Of a stretch of DNA of 55,329 nucleotides, positions 15,287 through 23,912 are shown in pieces. Source of the DNA: DASYPP01 sp036006525. Its GTDB lineage: Bacteria; Gemmatimonadota; Gemmatimonadetes; Gemmatimonadales; GWC2-71-9. Every line of letters begins with the position of its first letter. The first letter of the stretch is position 1. The DNA lies in assembly GCA_036006525.1 (NCBI GenBank), contig DASYPP010000077.1, forward strand, positions 1-55,329. The letters run 5' to 3'. The notes under the pieces are model-generated. The model saw nothing but the letters and a program-made list of their open reading frames with translations, searched no databases and was not told where the DNA came from. A program made the translations under genes and the position numbers.

Positions 15287-16765
15287 ATGAATTTGCCTCG
15301 TACGTTTGGAGAATTGAAACAGAGTCCCTGGGCCGATGTACCGCTCCGGGGACGCGGAGTCCGCGATGAGCTTCGGGCCAACCTGGTGCGCGCGCTGGAT
15401 TCAGGCACCGAGCTGTTCCCCGGAATCGTGGGCTATGAGGACACCATCCTGCCCCAGCTGGTCAACGCGATTCTGTCCCGCCACCATTTCATTCTGCTCG
15501 GCCTTCGGGGCCAGGCCAAGAGCCGCATTCTCCGGGAGCTGATCCGCTTTCTCGACGAACGCATCCCCATCGTCGCCGGGAGCGAGGTCAACGACGATCC
15601 CTTTGACCCGATCTCCCGTTATGCCAGGGAAACACTGCTGGAATGCGGCGACGCCACCGCGATCGCCTGGCTCCCGCGGGAACAGCGTTACGTGGAGAAG
15701 CTGGCCACGCCGGACGTGACAATCGCCGACATCCTGGGAGACGTGGACCCGATCAAGGCGGCGCGGGGCGGCCACCTGCTGTCCGACGAACTCACCATGC
15801 ATTACGGGCTGCTGCCCCGGGCCAACCGCGGCATCTTCGCGATCAACGAGCTGCCCGACCTGAGCGGAAAGATCCAGGTCGGCCTGTTCAATATCATGCA
15901 GGAAGGCGACGTCCAGATCAAAGGCTACCCGGTTCGCCTCAAGCTCGACGTGCTGATGGCGTTCACCGCGAACCCCGAGGATTACACCGCCCGGGGAAAA
16001 ATCATCACCCCGCTCAAGGATCGGATCGGCTCGGAGATCATGACCCATTACCCGCGCCGGGTCGAGTGGGGCATGGAGATCACCCGGCAGGAGGCGTGGA
16101 CCGAGCGGCACACCGCGGGGCAGGTCCGCGAGCTGCTGCTGCCCGATGTGGTGGCGGAGCTGATCGAGCGGATCGCGTTCGAGGCCCGGGAAGACAAGCG
16201 GGTCGACAAACGCTCCGGCGTGAGCCAGCGGCTGCCCATCAGCGTGATGGAGAATGCCATTTCCAACGCGGAACGACGGGCGCTCGATTTCCACGAAGCC
16301 CAGATCGTCCCCCGGGTGAGCGACGTCTACGCCGCGATTCCTTCCATCACCGGCAAGCTCGAGCTGGAATACGAAGGGGAGATCCAGGGCGGGGACGCCA
16401 TCGCGCGGGAGCTGATTCGCCGGGCGGCCGGCAAGGTGGTGGACGACCGGATGCCGGACGAGAGCTTCGACAGCATCGTCGCCTGGTTCGACCAGGGCGG
16501 CGCGCTCAAGATCGCCGGCGACGAAAAGATCGAGACCTGTCTCAAGGGATTCGGCGTGGTGCCCGGCCTGGTGGAGACCGCCCAGCGCCGGGCGCTGGGG
16601 GAGGATCGTCATCCCGGCGTCACCGTCGCCAACTGCGAGTTGATCCTCGAAGGCCTGGCGGCCCACAAACGGATCAGCCGCTCGGAAGAACTGGGCTATA
16701 CCCGCGCCCGGCCGGAGCGGCGGGAACCGGGGAGTGGGTACGGTAAGGGTGGATTGAGTATCTGA
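15287..16765 (+). CDS. MoxR-type AAA ATPase (magnesium chelatase-like)
   Basis: 492 residues. The AAA core lies at about 45-330: GIVGYEDTILPQLVNAI, a Walker A region LGLRGQAKSR in which the glycine before the lysine is Ala, and Walker B-like GIFAINELPDL with FNIMQEGDVQIKGYPVRL and AFTANPEDYTARGKIITPLKDR (sensor region). The altered P-loop is, from memory, normal for this subfamily. MoxR ATPases work with VWA-domain proteins to insert metals or remodel complexes; a VWA gene lies at 21443, three genes downstream. No metal-tetrapyrrole genes are near, so the substrate is unknown. No good Shine-Dalgarno sequence precedes ATG 15287. Confidence 0.88.
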   Translation: MNLPRTFGELKQSPWADVPLRGRGVRDELRANLVRALDSGTELFPGIVGYEDTILPQLVNAILSRHHFILLGLRGQAKSRILRELIRFLDERIPIVAGSEVNDDPFDPISRYARETLLECGDATAIAWLPREQRYVEKLATPDVTIADILGDVDPIKAARGGHLLSDELTMHYGLLPRANRGIFAINELPDLSGKIQVGLFNIMQEGDVQIKGYPVRLKLDVLMAFTANPEDYTARGKIITPLKDRIGSEIMTHYPRRVEWGMEITRQEAWTERHTAGQVRELLLPDVVAELIERIAFEAREDKRVDKRSGVSQRLPISVMENAISNAERRALDFHEAQIVPRVSDVYAAIPSITGKLELEYEGEIQGGDAIARELIRRAAGKVVDDRMPDESFDSIVAWFDQGGALKIAGDEKIETCLKGFGVVPGLVETAQRRALGEDRHPGVTVANCELILEGLAAHKRISRSEELGYTRARPERREPGSGYGKGGLSI

Positions 16766-16777
16766 GCCTTGCAACAT

Positions 16778-16933
16778 CTCCTCGCGAAGGACGCGAAGCA
16801 GCGCGAAGGACGCGAAGAACAGCAACCAACAACCGCACCAGAATATGAACCACCCTGGTCTTTGAATCCGGGGTGGTTCATGGTTTTTTGCTCTTCCTTC
16901 GCGCTCTTCGCGCTACTTCGCGTTCTTCGCGTG
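16778..16933. repeat. Large hairpin with CGCGAAGGA arms and GAACCACCCTGG core
   Basis: The left arm (about 16778-16820) is copies of CGCGAAGGA/CGCGAAGCAG; the right arm (about 16892-16933) is copies of CTTCGCG. The loop contains an inner inverted repeat, GAACCACCCTGG (16847-16858) against CCGGGGTGGTTC (16868-16879). The same inner core occurs at 26733-26765 between quite different arms. Lies in the convergent gap between the MoxR and cytidylate kinase-like genes. Confidence 0.88.
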
Positions 16934-16978
16934 GAAATTTTGCCGGGCTAAGACGGACGATACTCTCGGACGGGACAC

Positions 16979-17599
16979 TCACCCCCAGCCAAGTGATTTC
17001 GCCCGGCCCACTATCAGGGCGGCGGCGCCGTTGAAGCCGAGCGGCTCGGTGTTGAGCACCAGGTGGTAGTTGATCGGGTCCAGCCAATCCCGCTGATAGA
17101 ACTCCTTGTGGTAACGCGCGCGGCGGTTGTCGGTGTCGTTAATCGCCTTGAGCGCGGCCTTCTCCTCCACCCCCAGCCGTTCCATGATCACGGTCGCCCG
17201 GAACGGCTTGGGCGCCACCAGCAGGACGTGAATCGCATCGGGGTGGCGGCCCAGCACCGCGACCGCCGCCCGGCCCACCAGCACGGCCCGGCCGATCCGC
17301 GCAATCTCCACCACCACGGTTTCGGTCGCCTTGACCAGGGTCGGCTCGTCGGGGTTCTCGGTGGGCACGGCGGGAACCAGGGGCACTTCCGGCGAGGCCG
17401 CCAGGGCCTGCACCAGTCGCTCGCCAAAGCTGGGGCCCCGCTCTTCCCGTTCCGCCACTTCTTCCCTCGGCATTCCCGCTTTCCGGGACACGGCCTCGAT
17501 GAATTCATTGTCCACCACCGACCAGCCCAGCTCCCGGGCCACGCTCTCGGCTACCGCTGAGCCGCCGGCGCCGTATTGTCGCGAGATGGTGATGAGCAT
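16979..17599 (-). CDS. Cytidylate kinase-like family protein
   Basis: 206 residues from ATG at 17599, preceded by a perfect TAAGGAGG. The N-terminus MLITISRQYGAGGSAVAESV is the P-loop of the cytidylate kinase-like family (AAK6 type), and DTDNRRARYHKEFYQRDW is its conserved lid/arginine region; YHLVLNTEPLG is also typical. Family members are assumed to be nucleotide kinases but the substrate is uncertain; this is not the canonical Cmk (no standard CMP-binding motifs). It is divergent from the hybrid histidine kinase gene, with a short shared upstream region. Confidence 0.85.
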   Translation of the reverse strand: MLITISRQYGAGGSAVAESVARELGWSVVDNEFIEAVSRKAGMPREEVAEREERGPSFGERLVQALAASPEVPLVPAVPTENPDEPTLVKATETVVVEIARIGRAVLVGRAAVAVLGRHPDAIHVLLVAPKPFRATVIMERLGVEEKAALKAINDTDNRRARYHKEFYQRDWLDPINYHLVLNTEPLGFNGAAALIVGRAKSLGWG

Positions 17600-17638
17600 C
17601 AGACCTCCTTATCATTCGCCCACCTGAGTCCTACCCCA

Positions 17639-20086
17639 TTGCCAGACACTACGCGCCCCACTCCGTCGTTGCCGCAGTACGCGGTGCGCCTGGTCGTCCT
17701 TGCCGCCCTTTACTACGCGGCAGCGCGACTGGGGCTTCGCTATGCGTCGATCGGCCAGTCGATCTCCCTGGTATGGCCGCCAACCGGTATCGCCATCGCC
17801 GCATTGGCGATCCTGGGAGTTCGTTATGCGCCGGCCATTTTTGCCGGGGCCATCCTGGCCAACGCCGGAACCTCCGTACCCCTGAGCGCGGCGGCCGGCA
17901 TTGCCCTGGGCAATACCCTGGAGGCGGTCGTGGCCGGCCTGCTGATCGGCCGCCTGGGCCGGCCCTTCCGGCTCGACAATCTACGCCATGTCCGCCAGTT
18001 CATCCTGGTCGTCGTGCCGGTCGCCTGCCTGGTCAGCGCTGTCGTGGGCGTGACCACCCTGGCCCTGACCCACTCGCTGGCCGACCGCAGCTTCGCGAAC
18101 GCAGTCCTGATCTGGTGGTGTGGTGACGTATTGGGCGGCCTGGTCGTCGCCCCGGTGTTCTTCGCCTGGAACGAGAAAAAAGCGGAGCCGACAACCCGGA
18201 CGCCGTTTCTCGAAATTGTCGCGCTGGGCGCGGGCGCGGCGATCATCGGTGAACTGGTATTCGGCGAGTTCCGCCTCCCGTTGCTTGGCGAGTTTGATTA
18301 CCCCTACCTGCTCTTCCCGCTGGTGATCTGGGCCGCCGTGCGCCTCGGCTCGCGCGGAGCCTCGCTGATGAGCCTGGCCCTGGCGGCCGTGGCCATCTCG
18401 CACACGGCGGCCGGCGGGGGACCCTTTGTCTCGCCCACTCCGCTGGGAACCCTGTTCGCACTCGCTCTGTACCTGGGGCTGGTCGCCATCACCGGGATGG
18501 TGCTGGCCGCGACGGTTCAATGGGAACGGGATACCGCCACCAGGGCGCTGCAGCAGAGCGAGGGCCGGCTGCATCTCGCGCTCGACTCCGCCCGCATGGG
18601 CATCTGGTTCTGGTCGCTCGAATCTCAATCGCTCTCCTGGGACGATAATCTCTGCAAGCTTTACGGGCTGGCCCCGGGAATGTCCGTCACCAGCCACGAG
18701 CAGTTCCTCGAGCGGGTCCATCCCGATGACCGGACCATGGTCGCCGAACAGGTTCGCTCCAGCCTGGCCACCGGCGGCGGGTTGGACTACGAATTCCGCA
18801 TTTTACTGCCCGACGGCGAGGTCCGCTGGATCGCCGACCGGGGTGAAGTCGGCCGGAATGAACAGGGAGTGGCGGTATTCATGACCGGCGTCTGCATGGA
18901 CATTACCGAGCGGCGGAACATCGAGGACCGGCTCCGCATGGCCCAGCGGGTGGAGGCCGTCGGCCGCCTGGCGGGCGGAGTAGCCCATGAGACCAACAAC
19001 CAGATGACCATAGTGCTGGGCGCGGCCGAATTCGTTCTGCGCCGCGCCGACCTGGCCGAGCCGGTGCGGGACGACCTCCAGCACATCCGGCGCGCGGCTG
19101 AGCGGACCGCCGCGGTCACCGCCCAGCTCCTGGCGTTCAGCCGCCGCCAGGTGCTGCGCAACCAGGTGATTCGGCTCAATCCCGTCGTCACCGGATGGGA
19201 ACCGGTCCTCCGCCGCATCATCGGTGAGGATTGCCTGGTGCGGCTCCAGCTGGCTGAAGAGATCGGCAGCATCAGGGCGGACCCTGGCCAGCTCGAGCAG
19301 GTGCTGCTGAACCTGGCGCTCAACGCGCGGGACGCGATGTCCCGAGGCGGCACCCTGACCATCGAGACGTTCCGGACCGACATCACCTCGGCCACCAGCC
19401 GACGGCATGCCGACACCGAGATGCCGCCGGGCAGTTATTCCGTGCTCGCGGTGTCGGACACCGGGCACGGCATGACGGCCCGGACGTTGGGCCACGTGTT
19501 CGAGCCATTCTTCACCACCAAGCCGGTGGGCGAGGGAAGCGGGCTCGGGCTGTCCACGGTGTACGGGATCGTGAAACAGTCCGGCGGCTATGTCTGGGTC
19601 TACAGTGAGCCGGGCCAGGGCACCACGTTCAAGATCTACCTCCCCGAAATACAGCCGCGCTCCGGGGACACACGGGCCGAAGCCCCGTTGGCGCCACCAC
19701 ACCAGGCCTCGGGCGAAACCATCCTGATCGTGGAGGACGAGCATGCCGTCCGGCACATGCTTCGCCGCACGCTGGAAGAGGCCGGTTACCGGGTGCTCGA
19801 GTCGGAAAGCGCCGACGCTGCGCTGATCGTGGTACAGACGCCCGGGATCGAGGTCCACCTGGTGCTGACCGATGTAGTCATGCCCGGCATGACCGGCCGG
19901 GAGCTGGGCATCCGGCTCAGCAACCTGAGCCCGGGAACCCCGGTGCTCTACACATCGGGGTATACCGACAGCGAGATAGCCCGCCGCGGCCTGCTCGATC
20001 CCGGCACTCATTTTCTCCAGAAGCCGTTTTCGCCCGACATGGTGATCCGCCGCGTAGCGGAGCTGCTGCGGTCGCGGGACCGCTAG
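17639..20086 (+). CDS. Hybrid sensor histidine kinase (MASE1-PAS-HisKA-HATPase-REC)
   Basis: About 815 residues if TTG 17639 is the start; the frame is open from 17576, so the start is uncertain. Residues about 10-300 are a multi-pass MASE1 sensor, about 305-425 a PAS fold (ending FMTGVCMDITERR), then HisKA with the phospho-accepting histidine in GGVAHETNNQMT (His about 450), HATPase (LNLALNARDAM, SDTGHGM, FEPFFTTKP, GEGSGLGLSTVYG), and a C-terminal receiver whose aspartate is in VLTDVVMPG (about 745). HETNN replaces the more common HDFNN. Presumably a membrane sensor relaying phosphate internally; no output regulator gene is adjacent. The stop overlaps the end of the convergent MFS gene by 4 bases. 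Confidence 0.9.
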   Translation: MPDTTRPTPSLPQYAVRLVVLAALYYAAARLGLRYASIGQSISLVWPPTGIAIAALAILGVRYAPAIFAGAILANAGTSVPLSAAAGIALGNTLEAVVAGLLIGRLGRPFRLDNLRHVRQFILVVVPVACLVSAVVGVTTLALTHSLADRSFANAVLIWWCGDVLGGLVVAPVFFAWNEKKAEPTTRTPFLEIVALGAGAAIIGELVFGEFRLPLLGEFDYPYLLFPLVIWAAVRLGSRGASLMSLALAAVAISHTAAGGGPFVSPTPLGTLFALALYLGLVAITGMVLAATVQWERDTATRALQQSEGRLHLALDSARMGIWFWSLESQSLSWDDNLCKLYGLAPGMSVTSHEQFLERVHPDDRTMVAEQVRSSLATGGGLDYEFRILLPDGEVRWIADRGEVGRNEQGVAVFMTGVCMDITERRNIEDRLRMAQRVEAVGRLAGGVAHETNNQMTIVLGAAEFVLRRADLAEPVRDDLQHIRRAAERTAAVTAQLLAFSRRQVLRNQVIRLNPVVTGWEPVLRRIIGEDCLVRLQLAEEIGSIRADPGQLEQVLLNLALNARDAMSRGGTLTIETFRTDITSATSRRHADTEMPPGSYSVLAVSDTGHGMTARTLGHVFEPFFTTKPVGEGSGLGLSTVYGIVKQSGGYVWVYSEPGQGTTFKIYLPEIQPRSGDTRAEAPLAPPHQASGETILIVEDEHAVRHMLRRTLEEAGYRVLESESADAALIVVQTPGIEVHLVLTDVVMPGMTGRELGIRLSNLSPGTPVLYTSGYTDSEIARRGLLDPGTHFLQKPFSPDMVIRRVAELLRSRDR

Positions 20087-21357
20087 GCCAGGGAGTCCCC
20101 GCTGGAGGCTTCACCCCGCTGTCGAGGTGGCCGCGACATTCTCCAGGCGACCACCGCCGTCACCAGCAGGCAAATCGCCCCGCCACCTCCGATCGCCGCC
20201 CGCACCCCCACCTGTTCGGCGACGAACCCCGCCTGCAGCGAGCCGAAGGGCGAGAGACCCAGAATGAGGAAAGAGTAGACTCCCATCACCCGGCCTCGCA
20301 GGTGATCCGGCGCCGAGGTCTGGAGCAGAGTGTTGGTCAACACGTTATTCAGCACCATGGCGGTCCCCGCCAGCGTGAATAGAACCAGCGCAAGCAGGTA
20401 GCTCCGGGAGAGCGAGGCCCCGATCAGGCAGGCCCCGAACGCCACACCGGCGACGAGAATGGTCTGTCTCCGGCGCAAGCGATGGCCAAAGGCGGCGACG
20501 AAAATGGCGGCGCTGAACGCGCCGATCCCCACCGCGGAGACCATGCCCCCGTAGCCTGCGGCACCGGTCTTGAGCGCCTCAGTAGCGAATACCGGCAGCA
20601 TCGCGAGAAAGGCGAAGCCGAAAACGCTGAGGGTCCCGGTGATGATGACCAGCGCCTTGGCCCAGGGCTCACTGGTCACATACTGGAGACCGTCCCAGAG
20701 CCGGCCGGTCCGCTCGGTGGGCGCCCGGCGCGGTTCCGGCGGCATCCGCATCAGCAGCAGGCCGATGACGACCGCCAGGAAGCTGACGGCGTTGGCGTAG
20801 AAGCAAAGGGCGATCCCCGCGGTGGTGATGAGGATACCGGCGATGGTCGGCCCGATGATGCGGCTCAGGTTGAAGATCGAGGAATTGAGCGCGATGGCGT
20901 TCATCAGGTCCTCGCGGCCCGCCATGTCCACCACGAAGGCCTGCCGGGCCGGAACTTCGAAGGCGTTCAGCACCCCGAGGACCAGGGCCGCGACCGCCAC
21001 CCAGGTCACCGTCACCCGGTTCAATTGCACCATGACGGCCAGCCCCAGCACCGGGATCAGCATCAGGCTCTGGAGCAGCAGGATCCAGCGGTGCTTGTTG
21101 ACCCGGTCGGCCAGCGCGCCGCCGTAGAGGGTAAACCCCAGCACCGGCAGCGACCCCAGGCTGCTCACCAGGCCCACCTTGAAGGCCGAGCTGGAAAGCT
21201 GGTATACCAGCCAGCCCTGGGCGACGTTCTGGATCCAGGTGCCACAGAGACTGACGAACTGGCCGATGATGAAGAGGCGGAAGTTGCGATGCTTGAGGGA
21301 ACCAAAGGCGGTAGGGCGGTAGGGCGGTAAGGCGGTAGGTTGCTCTGGTTGAGTCAT
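20083..21357 (-). CDS. MFS transporter (EntS-like, MFS_3 group)
   Basis: 424 residues, 12 predicted membrane helices. The N-terminal FGSLKHRNFRLFIIGQFVSLCGTWIQNVAQGWLVYQL is typical of the group that includes enterobactin exporter EntS; the loop GGALADRVNKHRW is the A motif between helices 2 and 3. Likely an efflux pump; the substrate is unknown. The first codons (residues about 8-17, TALPPYRPTAF) are translated from the left arm of the repeat at 21307-21423, and the start codon at 21357 is in the loop of that hairpin. The conserved region begins at about residue 18, so a start elsewhere is possible but no better one is visible. Confidence 0.87.
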   Translation of the reverse strand: MTQPEQPTALPPYRPTAFGSLKHRNFRLFIIGQFVSLCGTWIQNVAQGWLVYQLSSSAFKVGLVSSLGSLPVLGFTLYGGALADRVNKHRWILLLQSLMLIPVLGLAVMVQLNRVTVTWVAVAALVLGVLNAFEVPARQAFVVDMAGREDLMNAIALNSSIFNLSRIIGPTIAGILITTAGIALCFYANAVSFLAVVIGLLLMRMPPEPRRAPTERTGRLWDGLQYVTSEPWAKALVIITGTLSVFGFAFLAMLPVFATEALKTGAAGYGGMVSAVGIGAFSAAIFVAAFGHRLRRRQTILVAGVAFGACLIGASLSRSYLLALVLFTLAGTAMVLNNVLTNTLLQTSAPDHLRGRVMGVYSFLILGLSPFGSLQAGFVAEQVGVRAAIGGGGAICLLVTAVVAWRMSRPPRQRGEASSGDSLA

Positions 21358-21423
21358 CTGGATCGATCCACCCCAGGAATTTCATACCGCCTTACCGCCT
21401 TACCGCCATACCGCCTTACCGCC
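21307..21423. repeat. Tandem-repeat hairpin, 8-base unit, spanning a gene start
   Basis: Left arm 21307-21339: GGCGGTAG and GGCGGTAA units; right arm 21385-21423: five TACCGCC(T/A) units. The 45-base loop contains the start codon and GGGGTGG stretch of the MFS gene, so its mRNA leader could fold with the start in the loop. The right arm ends 20 bases before the divergent VWA gene. Confidence 0.87.
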
Positions 21424-21442
21424 AATTATAGTATGATCCGAT

Positions 21443-22726
21443 ATGCGCTTCACGACGTATTCGCGTTACATCCCTGAACTGGCCGACGCGGTCAACCTCC
21501 AGGCCCTGCTGGACCAGCTGGGCGATTTCCTGCTGCAGTCCGGATTCGCCGGCGGCGGCAATCAATTCTGGCCCGACGATGATCCCGACCGCTCGCTCGA
21601 TGCCCTGCGGCAGGCCATCCTCAACGCCCTGATGGAGTCGGGCCAGCTGACGCCCGAAATGCTCAAGGTGCTCCGGGGCGAATCCACCGGCGATCCGGCC
21701 CGGGACCAGCAGATCCAGCAGGAGCTGGGCGAGCTGCTGGACCGCATCGTCCAGCGGCTGGTCGAGGAGGGGCTGCTCAACCTGAGCGAGACGCCGCAAA
21801 TGCCCAGCGGGTACGAGAGCATGACCGGCCCCGGGGGCGAAGCCGCGGCCGCCGCCCGGCAGGTGGAATTCAATCTCACCGAAAAGGGGATCGACTTCCT
21901 GGGCTACAAGACCCTGCGCAACCTGCTGGGCTCGATCGGCAAGTCCAGCGTGGGATCGCACGATACCACCGACCTGGCGACCAGCGTCGAGGCCGAAGCC
22001 GCCAGCCGGCGCTATGAATTCGGCGACGTGTTGAACCTCGACGTCCCCGCCACCCTGAGCAACGCGATCGCGCGGGAGGGCCTCGGCGTCCCCATCAATC
22101 TCGAGTACGGAGACCTGATGGTGCACCAGAGCGAGTACCGCTCGTCGGCGGCGACCGTGCTGATGCTGGACTGCTCCCACTCGATGATTCTCTACGGCGA
22201 GGACCGGTTCACCCCGGCCAAGAAGGTCGCGCTCGCGCTCACCCACCTGATCCGCACCCAGTATCCCGGTGATACCCTCCGGGTCGTGCTGTTTCACGAT
22301 TCGGCCGAGGAGATCCCGCTGGCCGCGCTGGCCAAGGCGCAGGTGGGACCCTATCACACCAACACCGCCGAAGGACTCAAGCTGGCACGGAGGATACTGA
22401 CCGGGCAGAAGAAGGACATGAAGCAGATCATCATGATCACCGACGGGAAGCCGTCCGCTCTGACCATGCCCGACGGACGGATCTACGTGAACTCGATGGG
22501 ACTGGACCCGACCATCCTGAAGGAGACTTTCCGCGAAGTGGCCAACTGCCGGCGCAGCGGGATCATGATCAACACGTTCATGCTGGCCCGGGACCGGAGC
22601 CTGGTGGATTTCGTGAAGAAGGTGGAGGAGATCTGCCGGGGGAAGGCGTATTTCACGAACACGATGACCCTGGGGCAGTTTATCCTGATGGATTTCATGA
22701 AGCGGAAGACCCGGAGGGTTTCGTAG
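21443..22726 (+). CDS. VWA-domain protein (MoxR partner type)
   Basis: 427 residues. The N-terminal 200 residues are helical (DLLQALLDQLGDF-like, then ELGELLDRIVQRLVEEG). The VWA domain is at about 230-420 with the MIDAS motif LMLDCSHSM (DxSxS) and a threonine in PYHTNTAEGL; IIMITDGKPSA supplies the third motif. It is of the kind usually encoded beside MoxR ATPases; here the ATPase is 4.7 kb upstream on the same strand with three genes in between. No Shine-Dalgarno sequence is seen; TATAGT lies at 21427-21432, so a very short or absent leader is possible. Confidence 0.86.
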   Translation: MRFTTYSRYIPELADAVNLQALLDQLGDFLLQSGFAGGGNQFWPDDDPDRSLDALRQAILNALMESGQLTPEMLKVLRGESTGDPARDQQIQQELGELLDRIVQRLVEEGLLNLSETPQMPSGYESMTGPGGEAAAAARQVEFNLTEKGIDFLGYKTLRNLLGSIGKSSVGSHDTTDLATSVEAEAASRRYEFGDVLNLDVPATLSNAIAREGLGVPINLEYGDLMVHQSEYRSSAATVLMLDCSHSMILYGEDRFTPAKKVALALTHLIRTQYPGDTLRVVLFHDSAEEIPLAALAKAQVGPYHTNTAEGLKLARRILTGQKKDMKQIIMITDGKPSALTMPDGRIYVNSMGLDPTILKETFREVANCRRSGIMINTFMLARDRSLVDFVKKVEEICRGKAYFTNTMTLGQFILMDFMKRKTRRVS

Positions 22727-22737
22727 CCCATCGTTCG

Positions 22738-23415
22738 CTGGCCCGGCTCGCAGCCGCCATTCCCGCCTGCAATCGCTGCCCCCGCCTTCGCTCCTACTGC
22801 GCCGAGATCGCCCGGGTCAAGAAGCGCGAGTTCCGCGACTGGACCTATTGGGGCAAGCCGGTGCCCGGCCTCGGCGATCCGGGCGCGCGGCTCCTGATCG
22901 TAGGCCTGGCCCCCGCCGCCCACGGCGCCAACCGCACCGGCCGTATGTTCACCGGTGACTCCAGCGGTGACTGGCTCTACGAGGCCCTGCATCGCTACGA
23001 CTTCGCCAGCCAACCCCGCTCAATCTCCCGCGACGACGGCCTGGAACTCACCGACTGTTTCATCACCGCGGCCGCCCGCTGCGCACCGCCTGGTAACCAG
23101 CCGACGACTGGTGAAATGGACGCGTGCCAAAGCTGGATGGAGCAGGAGCTGGCGCTGCTGAAGAAAGTTCGAGTGGTGCTGGTCCTCGGCCGCATCGCCT
23201 GGGAGCGGTGGCTCAGGGCCAGCGGCTGGTGGGAGCGGCTTTCACCGGGTGAGCGGCCGCCCTTCGGTCATGGGCGGGAACATCGGTTTCCCGGCGGTCT
23301 TACCCTGCTCGCCTCGTTTCATCCCAGCCGGCAAAACACCAATACCGGCAAGTTGACGCGGGCGATGTGGTACGGGATCTTTGAGAGGGCCACCGTCCTC
23401 GTGCGTGAGAAATAG
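22738..23415 (+). CDS. Uracil-DNA glycosylase, family 5 (UdgB type)
   Basis: The signature GLAPAAHGANRTGRMFTGDSSGDWL is nearly that of mycobacterial UdgB, and LLASFHPSRQNTNTGKL carries the C-terminal active-site motif. An in-frame GTG at 22861 would give 184 residues but would drop the conserved N-terminal part, which is clearly encoded upstream (PACNRCPRLRSYC, then FRDWTYWGKPVPG) and holds cluster-binding cysteines. No ATG, GTG or TTG is in frame between the VWA stop and 22861; CTG at 22738 or a start inside the VWA gene are options. GGAGGG lies at 22713-22718. The enzyme removes uracil and other deaminated bases from DNA and binds a 4Fe-4S cluster. Confidence 0.83.
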   Translation: MARLAAAIPACNRCPRLRSYCAEIARVKKREFRDWTYWGKPVPGLGDPGARLLIVGLAPAAHGANRTGRMFTGDSSGDWLYEALHRYDFASQPRSISRDDGLELTDCFITAAARCAPPGNQPTTGEMDACQSWMEQELALLKKVRVVLVLGRIAWERWLRASGWWERLSPGERPPFGHGREHRFPGGLTLLASFHPSRQNTNTGKLTRAMWYGIFERATVLVREK

Positions 23416-23419
23416 TTGT

Positions 23420-23526
23420 TCTTCTTTGCGACTTCGCGCCTTTGCGTTAACGGCAGTTGCAGTACTCCGCGGACCCTCTGCGGAACTCAGCTTCTCAGCG
23501 GTGCGCCGTTCTCCGCGCCCTCTGCC
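23420..23526. repeat. Composite of two repeat half-arms
   Basis: 23424-23461 resembles 5530-5568 (CTTTGCGACTTCGCGCCTTT, ending GGCAGTTGC), and 23485-23526 matches 51686-51727 at 38 of 42 bases (ACTCAGCTTCTCAGCGGTGC and onward). No left arms are present. It starts just after the UDG stop and runs into the 3' end of the convergent B2-like gene. Confidence 0.75.
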
Positions 23527-23912
23527 CCGCCAAAGCGCGCCAGCTCCTCGTAGTCCTTCACTCCCGCCCCCTCCATGTACGGCACCCCCTCCCGCTCCAT
23601 CCAGGCGTGGGCTTCCACTTTCCCATTACTGGCCCGCACCCCAAGGCAGAATTCCACCGGGATCCCGCTCCTCCGGAGCAGGTGATAGAGGACCGCGGTG
23701 CGGGTGAGACAGGTGCGCCGCCAGGGCGGAGGCAACCGCCCCAGGAGGGCATCGACCCGGCGCATGATCGCCTCCTGCTGCGCGGCACTGGGCCGCTTCA
23801 ACGTGCGGGGTCGTCCCAGCCGGTGGGCCAGGCGGTCCAGCGGGACCACGCGCAGAGCCGGAGGTATCGTCAGGCAGGCACTCATGATCCTGAGCGACCA
23901 GAGTGCGGTCAT
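23487..23912 (-). CDS. Lasso peptide B2-like transglutaminase-fold protein
   Basis: 141 residues. The core RRTCLTRTAVLYHLLRRSGIPVEFCLGV followed by VEAHAWMEREG is the Cys and His of the transglutaminase-like fold in lasso peptide biosynthesis B2 proteins, which act as leader peptidases with a B1 (RRE) partner and a C (asparagine synthetase-like) cyclase. Neither partner nor a precursor is seen here. The ATG overlaps the stop of the M48 protease gene (4 bases), so the two are translationally coupled. The last 10-15 residues (FGGAEGAENGAPLRS) are encoded by a repeat element, so the native C-terminus may have been replaced. Function unknown. Confidence 0.75.
   Translation of the reverse strand: MTALWSLRIMSACLTIPPALRVVPLDRLAHRLGRPRTLKRPSAAQQEAIMRRVDALLGRLPPPWRRTCLTRTAVLYHLLRRSGIPVEFCLGVRASNGKVEAHAWMEREGVPYMEGAGVKDYEELARFGGAEGAENGAPLRS

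Noticed and set aside
15287..16765. Broken P-loop making the MoxR protein inactive
   Set aside because: The Ala in GQAKS is, to my memory, common in this subfamily, and the remaining ATPase motifs are intact.
15401..16825. A 474-codon minus-strand frame
   Set aside because: Shadow of the MoxR gene in a third-position GC-rich frame; no conserved motif, and it runs into the repeat at 16778.
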